A stretch of 6,390 nt of DNA from an uncultured Solobacterium sp. GTDB lineage: Bacteria; Bacillota_I; Bacilli_A; Erysipelotrichales; Erysipelotrichaceae. The notes beneath the pieces are model-generated. The model saw only the letters and a list, made by a program, of their open reading frames with translations. It was not told the DNA's origin and ran no database searches. Positions 1 through 4,882 of this stretch are shown one piece after another. The stretch is from the NCBI GenBank assembly GCA_905194705.1, contig CAJJTI010000109.1, positions 1 to 6,390 on the forward strand, read 5' to 3'. The translations under genes were made by a program, and so were the position numbers. The first letter of the stretch is position 1, and every line of letters starts with the position of its first letter.

Positions 1-23
1 AATCAATAAATTCTAGAAAATTT

Positions 24-48
24 AACTATTTATTGACATTTAATAGTT
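24..48 (-). terminator. Weak hairpin downstream of the leftmost gene
   Basis: A 7-bp inverted repeat (AACTATT at 24-30, AATAGTT at 42-48) with an 11-nt loop lies about 40 bp past the stop of the gene at 85-474. Read on the minus strand it is followed by AAATTTT. The stem is entirely A/T-rich apart from one G-C pair, so it would be weak. It could be the 3' end of the sdpI operon transcript, or chance in AT-rich DNA. Nothing else is recognisable in positions 1-84. Confidence 0.25.
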
Positions 49-84
49 TGTCTTTAACTTGTAAACTTGAAGCTATATCAATAA

Positions 85-474
85 TTAGTTTTTTGTGACA
101 TTCTGTAAATCTTGGCAAAACCTTTCATAATCAAACTTGCCTTTGGTTTTGACTTTTTTTACTGCTCTTATAATAGTATTTCTAATAATAATAACTTTTT
201 CCTCATCTGTCGCATTATAATATTGGTCAAAATCTATTCTAATATCAACGCTGGCACAACTTCCATTTCCAATAAATCTAACCTTTTCTTTCCACATTCC
301 CTTTTGATACAAATCCTTTGGAGCACATTGAGGACATATACCAATTACTTTCAAAATCTCGCTATATTCCTTATCTTTGAAGTATTCATGACATTTTTTA
401 CAATAGTAGTATACACCTTCATTCACGCCATATTGCTGAGTAAAATAAGCAGGCGAGTTGATGTTTAATTCCAA
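85..474 (-). CDS. Small protein with two CxxC pairs, possible immunity protein
   Basis: A 129-residue soluble protein with no signal peptide or membrane segment. The start is TTG at 474, chosen because AGAGGTGA sits 5-6 nt upstream; the ATG inside that region is out of frame. Residues C25-x2-C28 and C47-x2-C50 form a zinc-ribbon-like arrangement, followed by a mixed helix/strand region and a Lys-rich C-terminal third. The opening ELNINSPAYFT resembles a family of small Firmicutes proteins that I recall, uncertainly, as Imm44-type immunity proteins of polymorphic toxin systems; this could not be checked. The gene begins 23 nt after the stop of the SdpI-family gene on the same strand, so the two are probably cotranscribed. 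If the immunity reading is right it would bind and neutralise a toxin in the cytoplasm, but no toxin gene is visible here. That it is a real gene is likely; its function is unproven. Confidence 0.75.
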   Translation of the reverse strand: MELNINSPAYFTQQYGVNEGVYYYCKKCHEYFKDKEYSEILKVIGICPQCAPKDLYQKGMWKEKVRFIGNGSCASVDIRIDFDQYYNATDEEKVIIIRNTIIRAVKKVKTKGKFDYERFCQDLQNVTKN

Positions 475-497
475 TTTTTATCACCTCTCATTTTGAT

Positions 498-866
498 TTA
501 CTTTCTTGTTCCATCTTCATAAAACATCTTTTTTAAAGCAAGTTCTGTTGGAATAATGGATACAATTAGAATAATACATTGCAATAGGACAAAGATAAGA
601 GAAATCATACTATATGTATTGTCATTAGTACGTAATAGTAATACAGAAACAAGAACTGAAAAAGCAAGCATGAATAACCCCATCTTATACCAAAGTCTTC
701 CACAGTGCTCATTCGCAAATTTCCATGTATCCATATTTTTCATTGAACGCGTTGTTCTGTATCCTACCAAACCATTTATTTTTTTGGGACAATGTTTCCA
801 CATGATTCTTCCTGTTACAATCACAACAACAGGAATCAACAAGTTACAAAAAAACAATACATACAT
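498..866 (-). CDS. SdpI/YhfL-family membrane protein (immunity-like)
   Basis: A 122-residue integral membrane protein. Three hydrophobic helices are visible: about 3-23, 62-79 and 86-106. The signature GYRTTRSMKNMDTWKFAN (residues 35-52) is the conserved loop of the SdpI/YhfL family, and the ending PTELALKKMF with a charged tail is also typical. Bacillus subtilis SdpI gives immunity to the SDP toxin and helps sequester the repressor SdpR; this short single-domain type is common in clostridia and its substrate is unknown. The reading frame stays open upstream to 1016, but the ATG at 866-864 has an AAAGGAGGT site 8 nt before it, and the extra N-terminal 50 residues are the tail of a rhuM-like remnant, so the short form is the likely protein. 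The small CxxC protein follows 23 nt downstream. Family call is firm; the toxin it might counter is unknown. Confidence 0.88.
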   Translation of the reverse strand: MYVLFFCNLLIPVVVIVTGRIMWKHCPKKINGLVGYRTTRSMKNMDTWKFANEHCGRLWYKMGLFMLAFSVLVSVLLLRTNDNTYSMISLIFVLLQCIILIVSIIPTELALKKMFYEDGTRK

Positions 867-905
867 AAGATATACCTCCTTTTGCATTTGTCTTATATCA
901 TTAAT

Positions 906-1093
906 AGAAGCAGTTGTCGCAAAACTTGCGACAACTGAACGATTCAATTCTTCTTTCAATGCATCCTTAATATGCTTACCTAGCGTCTTGACATGTCTCT
1001 CAAATAATTCAACCACACGATATCATTATTAACAGGCACATTAAGTTTAATTTCTTTATCTGCTGTTTCAAACAAAACCTATTCGTTTTTCAT
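906..1093 (-). pseudogene. Remnant of a RhuM-family gene, 5' part only
   Basis: Translated on the minus strand, this stretch reads MKNE, then a TAG stop (1081-1079), then VLFETADKEIKLNVPVNN and DIVWLN. In the next frame it continues VELFERHVKTLGKHI, KDALKEELNRSVVASFATTAS. Joined, these match the N-terminal region of RhuM (virulence RhuM family) proteins as I know them, where a segment like VWLNxxQMAELFxRDVKTIxKHI is contiguous. About six or seven residues are missing at 1015-1007, with a frameshift there; homology stops at about 906 and the rest of the usually 300-plus residue protein is gone. An AGAAGG site lies about 9 nt before the ATG at 1093. RhuM genes are often carried on islands; function is poorly known. 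The remnant now forms the leader of the sdpI-type gene and extends its frame artificially. Recognition is from memory of the family. Confidence 0.7.
911..937. repeat. Perfect 12-bp inverted repeat upstream of the sdpI-type gene
   Basis: CAGTTGTCGCAA (911-922) and TTGCGACAACTG (926-937) are exact reverse complements around a 3-nt centre. The site is about 45 nt upstream of the SdpI start and inside the rhuM remnant, where it encodes the SVVASFATTA segment. In RNA it would be a strong hairpin, but no U-run follows, so it is not a standard terminator. It may be only a by-product of the RhuM codons, or an operator or leader hairpin. Confidence 0.5.
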
Positions 1094-1185
1094 AATAGAT
1101 TTACCTTCTTGTTGATTAAGTTCTTTCTCCTTTACATCTTCTTATCTTTTATATAGATACAGAAAAAGAACTTTCCTATATAAGT

Positions 1186-1194
1186 ATTATACCA
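1186..1194 (-). promoter_or_regulatory. Extended -10 promoter for the rhuM remnant/sdpI operon
   Basis: Minus-strand TGGTATAAT is a perfect consensus -10 (1191-1186) with the TGn extension (1194-1192). No good -35 lies 17 bp upstream, which extended -10 promoters tolerate. It sits 93 bp before the rhuM remnant ATG and about 50 bp after the terminator of the neighbouring operon, so it is well placed to start a separate transcript through 866-498 and 474-85. Confidence 0.5.
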
Positions 1195-1245
1195 TTTCTT
1201 ATCTACAATTGTTTTTACTAACTATATTATAATATTTATCTCATT

Positions 1246-1296
1246 ATAAAAACAGGAGTATCACCCCCGCCAATATGGGCGAAGGAATACTCCTGT
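1246..1296 (-). terminator. Intrinsic terminator of the XRE-CPBP operon
   Basis: ACAGGAGTA (1252-1260) pairs perfectly with TACTCCTGT (1288-1296). Inside, CGCC pairs with GGCG, giving a two-part stem. Read on the minus strand the stem is followed by TTTTTAT (1252-1246), the layout of a rho-independent terminator for transcription coming from the right. There is no T-run on the plus-strand side. It separates the operon at 1337-3559 from the sdpI-type operon. Confidence 0.8.
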
Positions 1297-1336
1297 CTAG
1301 GTTTATTGTAAGCATAATTCAAATAATAATCAACTA

Positions 1337-1441
1337 TCATTTATAGAATCTTAATACCTGGTATTGATAACAGTCATCCTTATCTAGATAACCAACAGAA
1401 ATACCTTTTCCATTATATGCTGTTTTACCACTACTTGATTT
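1337..1441 (-). pseudogene. Orphan C-terminal reading-frame tail
   Basis: Between the 69-residue gene and the terminator, one minus-strand frame is open for about 34 codons from just after a TAA stop to TGA at 1339-1337. It reads KSSSGKTAYNGKGISVGYLD, then KDDCYQYQVLRFYK. It has no start codon and no ribosome binding site of its own. The composition (Gly, Tyr, charged residues, no low-complexity runs) looks like real protein, and it ends about 40 bp before a terminator, as the last gene of an operon would. I take it as the C-terminal end of a deleted gene. The family is not recognised, and an accidental open stretch remains possible. Confidence 0.35.
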
Positions 1442-1450
1442 TTAAGAATT

Positions 1451-1660
1451 CTATTTTTTACTATATTTTAATATAATCATTTTTTCTTTTTTCTTCACTT
1501 CATCATTTAGTTTCTTAAATAAATGCTGATTAGAATCAAGTCCAATTTCTAACCACTCTCCATTTTCTTTTGCTTCTTTTTCTATTTTTTCTCTTTCTCT
1601 TGCATAATCAGTATACAATCTTGTCAATTCATCTCTCATTTTTTCATTAGTTATTTTCAT
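1451..1660 (-). CDS. Small charged helical protein, unknown function
   Basis: A 69-residue, strongly charged protein, rich in Lys and Glu. Residues about 5-31 and 48-62 look helical and could form a coiled coil, with WLEIGLDSNQHLF between them. No cysteines, no membrane segment, no motif recognised. The ATG at 1660 overlaps the last 14 nt of the CPBP gene and has AGGAG 8 nt upstream, inside the CPBP coding end, so translation is probably coupled to it. It is the last intact gene before the terminator at 1246-1296. Its role may be tied to the CPBP protein, but that is only positional inference. Confidence 0.6.
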   Translation of the reverse strand: MKITNEKMRDELTRLYTDYAREREKIEKEAKENGEWLEIGLDSNQHLFKKLNDEVKKKEKMIILKYSKK

Positions 1661-2675
1661 TTTTCCATCTCCTATATCCTATTTTCATTTCTTTGGCCTT
1701 ATAAATGTTAGAACAATGGAGAAAGTTTTCATAAACTTGCCAATCATCCGGTAGCTCATCTATATTATGATTTTCTCTAGATAGTTCATATATGTATTTT
1801 TGATTGCAACCTCTCAACCTAGCTAAATTAAAATTTATCTCTCGATTCATAATTTTCTCTTCAAGTAAATTACCCACATGCTTTGTTTCAAAGAACATTT
1901 CTTTATTTATAACAACAATTATAATTGGCGCAATAACAACAAAAATAGTTTGTATACATTTTGTTTCAGGAGTCATGTTTATCTTTTCCTGCATAATATT
2001 TATAAACAAATAAAAAATAATTGTTGCAAGCATACTTCTGTTATTCTTTACATATACCCATGTCTGAAGGAAATCAAGTGGTATCACGCTAAGAAGAAAG
2101 TTAATCACATACATGATTCCCATCTCTTTAAGTCCATACTGGTACGTTCCAGGTATCCAGAATAATGGCACATGCCACAAAGACCAGATACATCCAAAGA
2201 TGATAGACTCCTTAAACCAGCTGTTGTATGCACCAACAGCATCCTCTCCATAACCTCTCCAACCTAACTCCTCTATGCAGGATGCCAACAAAATTGTAAG
2301 AAATGCAGACGTACCACCTATAGAAAATGAAAAGTCTTCTGTAAATGAAAACTGATTTATACTGCCGCCAAATAATACTGATGTACCGATTGAAGCCGTC
2401 ACTATCACAGCAAATATCAGCACTGCAATTAATATATATTTAGGTTTTATTCTATAAAACCCAATCAGCTTCTTCTTAAAATCATTAATGAGTGCTTTAT
2501 TCTTAGACGTAAATACAGTTACTACGGCAACCATGGCAGGTGAAACCAAGCCAAGAAACATTCCAAGATAAAGCCCCGTCCCTTCATTAAGTAAAATTGC
2601 AAATAGCCACCAGAACCAAGTGCAGGCAAATGTAATCAAATAGAATCTGACCGGTCGATATATATACTTTTCCAT
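1647..2675 (-). CDS. CPBP-family intramembrane protease homologue with extra C-terminal tail
   Basis: A 342-residue multi-pass membrane protein of the CPBP (CAAX protease/bacteriocin-processing, ABI) family. Hydrophobic segments lie at about 11-29, 34-56, 80-104, 121-134, 157-172, 186-205, 214-228 and 241-257. Motif 1 is E135-E136-L-G-W-R140 (the EExxxR signature). Motif 2 is W164-S-L-W-H168, with catalytic His present and Trp in place of the usual Phe. Motif 3, normally HxxxN, reads Y222-L-F-I-N226: the Asn is kept but His is replaced by Tyr, which may weaken or alter catalysis. The last 75 or so residues (from about 266) are soluble, charged and outside the usual family length; I do not recognise them. 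The gene starts 2 bp after the regulator's stop, with GAGGTG just upstream of the ATG. Relatives process peptides or confer bacteriocin self-immunity; here that role is inferred. Confidence 0.85.
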   Translation of the reverse strand: MEKYIYRPVRFYLITFACTWFWWLFAILLNEGTGLYLGMFLGLVSPAMVAVVTVFTSKNKALINDFKKKLIGFYRIKPKYILIAVLIFAVIVTASIGTSVLFGGSINQFSFTEDFSFSIGGTSAFLTILLASCIEELGWRGYGEDAVGAYNSWFKESIIFGCIWSLWHVPLFWIPGTYQYGLKEMGIMYVINFLLSVIPLDFLQTWVYVKNNRSMLATIIFYLFINIMQEKINMTPETKCIQTIFVVIAPIIIVVINKEMFFETKHVGNLLEEKIMNREINFNLARLRGCNQKYIYELSRENHNIDELPDDWQVYENFLHCSNIYKAKEMKIGYRRWKNENN

Positions 2676-2677
2676 GA

Positions 2678-3559
2678 CTACACCTCAGCCTCTGCAATCA
2701 CAAGCTCACTCTTTATACCATTGAGCTCAATGTAATTGTCTGCTTCGGCATCTGAAAAGTCATCAACCTTTTTGCCCTGTCTCTCATAATAAATATGAGT
2801 TGCTATTCCCTTTTTTGTGCTTCTAAATCTATAATCTGCAGGAATTGTAAGTCTTGATGTTGCTGACAACTGATTAATCTCAAGCGCACCCTCATGTGAT
2901 AAAACACTGATCTGCATATCAAGATTTGAATCTATCTCAATTTCACTTTTATTTCCCTGAAGGGTAACTTCGCTAAGTTTGCCATTTACCTCAATATGTT
3001 CATTTTCTATATCAGTAATATTCAGTGTCCCTGCATTAACTGATAATTCGATTTTTCCAATATATTTTACTGGAATAAAAATAGTAATGACCAAACTCTC
3101 CTTTGCATCTGCTTCACTGGCTTCATTAAATCTGTTAAGATCAATATCGATTCGGTTTTTTATATCATCAATCTTTACTTTATAATCTGCCAGAAGATTC
3201 TTATAGACATTTGAAAACATTGCGACTTCAATTTTTTCTCCATGATATGCCTTTAAATCTACAGCATATGCTCCACCAAGCTTGATATCAAAATTCTTCT
3301 TACCATCAATATCGTATTCAGTACGACTTTCATAGATGTAATTAGACTGCTTTTTCTCTGATTTCTCATTCGAAAGTAATTCATCTACTGATATCTGGAA
3401 GAGATTTGCTATTGCCATCAGATTTGCAATATCCGGTGTTCCTGTTCCATTTTCCCACTTTGTAATGGCTTGTCTTGATACACCGATTTTCTCAGCCATC
3501 TTCTCCTGTGAAAGTCCAGCCTGTTTTCTGTAATGTTTAATTTGTTCTTCTAAAGTCAT
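2678..3559 (-). CDS. XRE-family regulator with DUF4097-like C-terminal region
   Basis: A 293-residue cytoplasmic protein. Residues about 5-63 form a classic XRE/Cro-type helix-turn-helix: LSQEKMAEKIGVSRQAITKW followed by ENGTGTPDIANLMAIANLF. After a charged linker, residues about 75-293 are rich in short beta-strands (for example LVITIFIPVKYIGKIELSV and repeated IEVNG/IEID units), like the DUF4097 adhesin-like beta-helix fold. No membrane segment is seen. The frame is open to 3598, but GGAGGTAGAAAA immediately precedes the ATG at 3559, so that start is chosen and the 13-residue extension rejected. It is the first gene of an operon with the CPBP protease homologue (2-bp gap). It probably binds the inverted repeat at 3602-3623 and controls its own operon; the DUF4097 part may sense a ligand or partner. 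Effector unknown. Confidence 0.88.
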   Translation of the reverse strand: MTLEEQIKHYRKQAGLSQEKMAEKIGVSRQAITKWENGTGTPDIANLMAIANLFQISVDELLSNEKSEKKQSNYIYESRTEYDIDGKKNFDIKLGGAYAVDLKAYHGEKIEVAMFSNVYKNLLADYKVKIDDIKNRIDIDLNRFNEASEADAKESLVITIFIPVKYIGKIELSVNAGTLNITDIENEHIEVNGKLSEVTLQGNKSEIEIDSNLDMQISVLSHEGALEINQLSATSRLTIPADYRFRSTKKGIATHIYYERQGKKVDDFSDAEADNYIELNGIKSELVIAEAEV

Positions 3560-3598
3560 TTTTCTACCTCCGTTTTCGTTTTGTTTTACTTCATTCAC

Positions 3599-3627
3599 AG
3601 ATTAGTAAATTAACCTTTACCAAACAA
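3599..3627 (-). promoter_or_regulatory. Candidate operator and weak promoter of the XRE-CPBP operon
   Basis: TTAGTAAA (3602-3609) and TTTACCAA (3616-3623) form an inverted repeat of 8-bp half-sites, 7 of 8 matching, with a 6-bp spacer. On the minus strand it lies between a candidate -35 TTGTTT (3627-3622) and a poor -10 TAATCT (3604-3599) spaced 17 bp apart. That is the expected place for repression by the XRE protein whose start is 40 bp downstream. The dyad is clear; the promoter boxes are weak. Confidence 0.45.
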
Positions 3628-3728
3628 GAAACATTAGCTGTCATTTCACTATTTTTCTGCTACTTTCCGTAGCAACGCCCTAAAATAAAGGTTTTTACAA
3701 TGAAAACTAAATTTATCCAATCGCCAAA
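3624..3728. other. Gap between the operator and the mobile element
   Basis: This stretch holds no gene. It contains a perfect 6-bp hairpin (TGCTAC at 3658-3663, GTAGCA at 3669-3674) without a U-run on either strand. Just outside the left element end there is a second small stem, CAATCG (3718-3723) with CGATTG (3732-3737). Confidence 0.4.
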
Positions 3729-3748
3729 TACCGATTGAACTAAATCGC
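3729..3748 (+). repeat. Left inverted repeat of the mobile element
   Basis: TACCGATTGAACTAAATCGC matches the reverse complement of 6216-6235 at 19 of 20 positions; only position 13 differs (T versus A). The two copies flank the recombinase-transposase pair symmetrically, so I take them as element ends. The match does not extend outward or inward. The repeat contains GAAC, the tetranucleotide linked to IS91-type insertion. Confidence 0.7.
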
Positions 3749-3789
3749 TGCGCGATGGCCTTCGAAGGCTGTGGCGCAGTTTTCTCTTT
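3748..3789 (+). terminator. Terminator-like hairpin just inside the left element end
   Basis: CTGCGC (3748-3753) pairs with GCGCAG (3774-3779). A second stem inside it centres on GGCCTTCGAAGGC. On the plus strand TTTTCTCTTT follows directly. This is a good rho-independent terminator shape and would shield the element's genes from outside transcription. It could instead be, or also be, a subterminal DNA hairpin used by the HUH transposase. Confidence 0.6.
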
Positions 3790-3991
3790 AACTTAAAAAA
3801 GGCAGTAGATAATGAGTCCTAAAAGTAGTATTGTTAAATCACCACAAAATAACAATCGAACAGGATCATCATTAACACTGCCATGAATAGAATAACACCA
3901 GAATCTCTTTTTCTCAAGAGGGTATCTTTAATACGTGGACCTCCATGATGGCAGTGACTCATTAACGTTACTATTATCATGGAGGTTTATT
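3790..3991 (+). promoter_or_regulatory. Structured leader of the recombinase gene
   Basis: No gene is seen in these 200 bases. Three inverted repeats are present: ATTGTTA/TAACAAT (3830-3836, 3850-3856), CACTGCCAT/ATGGCAGTG (3876-3884, 3948-3956) and ACCTCCATGAT/ATCATGGAGGT (3939-3949, 3976-3986). The last covers the ribosome binding site GGAGG (3981-3985). The second and third overlap by 2 nt and interleave, so they would compete or form a pseudoknot. No convincing promoter was found. Confidence 0.5.
3939..3986 (+). promoter_or_regulatory. Hairpin burying the recombinase ribosome binding site
   Basis: ACCTCCATGAT (3939-3949) and ATCATGGAGGT (3976-3986) are perfect 11-bp complements around a 26-nt loop, extendable by two G-U pairs. 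The 3' arm contains the whole GGAGG Shine-Dalgarno, 6 nt before the ATG at 3992. In a transcript starting upstream of 3939 the site would be closed, limiting recombinase and coupled transposase synthesis. Several insertion sequences use such structures to suppress translation from outside transcripts. Confidence 0.65.
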
Positions 3992-4882
3992 ATGTACGAA
4001 AAATATTTTAACAAGCTCAGAGAGGAATGCCTGATTCGTAACAGGTCCTCCCGGACTGCAGATACCTATATCAACAACATACGTCACTTTATGAAGTGGA
4101 CAGGCTATAAACCAATGGAAGATTTATCCCTTCAGGATGCCAGATCATTTATACTGGAAAAACGTAATTCTGGTCTTTCATCTGCAACCTGCAACTTTTA
4201 TAATTCTTCCATTTGTTTCCTATACAAACATGTCTTACACATCCCATGGGATCAGGACATTGTTCCAAGAATGCGATTGGATGTAAAGCTTCCGAAAGTG
4301 CTTTCTCTTGAAGAAATTGAAAAGTTAATCAATTCTGCAACCCAGATCCGTAACAAAGCAATCATTGCCCTGCTTTATTCATCTGGAATGCGTGTAGGAG
4401 AACTTGTTTCTCTTAGACCTGAAGATATCTATATGAGCACTATGCAGGTATATATTTCCAAAGGGAAGAATCATCGTGACAGATGGACAATTCTTTCAGA
4501 AAGAGCCCTTGATTTACTAAAGGAATACTGGAGAAGTTATCCGGTAAAAAGAGAGTACCTTTTTGTTTCTTTAGATGCTCCTCATGAACTACTAAAAGTG
4601 AGTGGTGTTGAAATCATGCTCAGGGCAGTAGGAAAAACAGCGGGCATTGAAGCACATCCGCATACGCTTCGACATTCCTTTGCAAGTCACATGATTGAGC
4701 AAGGTGTCCCAATCAACTATGTACAAGCAATGCTTGGACACCGCTGTCTGGAATCAACACAGGTATACATTCACATATCCAATAAAACTGTTATGGGAAT
4801 AAAGAGTCCGCTTGATCATCCTGTCAAAAAAAAACGAGGACATAAATCTAAGAGAAACGCAGGTGATGCAAATGAATCATGA
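3992..4882 (+). CDS. Tyrosine recombinase (XerC/D-like integrase) of the mobile element
   Basis: A 296-residue, full-length tyrosine recombinase. Residues about 3-85 are the SAM-like core-binding domain (RSSRTADTYINNIRHFMKW), and about 100-270 the catalytic domain. The catalytic set is complete: R134 (SSGMRVGEL), K157 (SKGKNHRDR), H224-x2-R227 (HPHTLRHSF), H250 (LGHRCLES) and nucleophile Y259 (TQVYIHIS). The C-terminus is very basic (KKKRGHKSKR), likely for DNA contact. The frame is open from 3935, but GGAGG sits 6 nt before the ATG at 3992, so that start is used. The last 11 nt overlap the transposase start. Such genes break and rejoin DNA through a Tyr-DNA bond; here it might resolve or circularise the element, possibly at the terminal inverted repeats, or act with the transposase. 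That partnership is inferred from order and overlap. Confidence 0.93.
   Translation: MYEKYFNKLREECLIRNRSSRTADTYINNIRHFMKWTGYKPMEDLSLQDARSFILEKRNSGLSSATCNFYNSSICFLYKHVLHIPWDQDIVPRMRLDVKLPKVLSLEEIEKLINSATQIRNKAIIALLYSSGMRVGELVSLRPEDIYMSTMQVYISKGKNHRDRWTILSERALDLLKEYWRSYPVKREYLFVSLDAPHELLKVSGVEIMLRAVGKTAGIEAHPHTLRHSFASHMIEQGVPINYVQAMLGHRCLESTQVYIHISNKTVMGIKSPLDHPVKKKRGHKSKRNAGDANES

Noticed and set aside
33..38. TTGACA as a plus-strand -35 box
   Set aside because: No -10 sequence is found 16-18 bp downstream and no plus-strand gene follows.
112..468. Plus-strand open frame of 118 codons
   Set aside because: It lies opposite the gene at 85-474, has no ribosome binding site, and its translation is low-complexity Ile/Asn/Phe typical of an antisense shadow.
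556..1032. Plus-strand open frame of 158 codons
   Set aside because: It is antisense to the SdpI-family gene and the rhuM remnant, which have recognisable motifs; no ribosome binding site and no family match seen.
1804..2165. Two plus-strand open frames opposite the CPBP gene
   Set aside because: They are complements of membrane-segment codons of a recognised protein and show no start signals.
3658..3674. TGCTAC/GTAGCA hairpin as a terminator
   Set aside because: There is no U-run after the stem on either strand, and no transcript is expected to end there.
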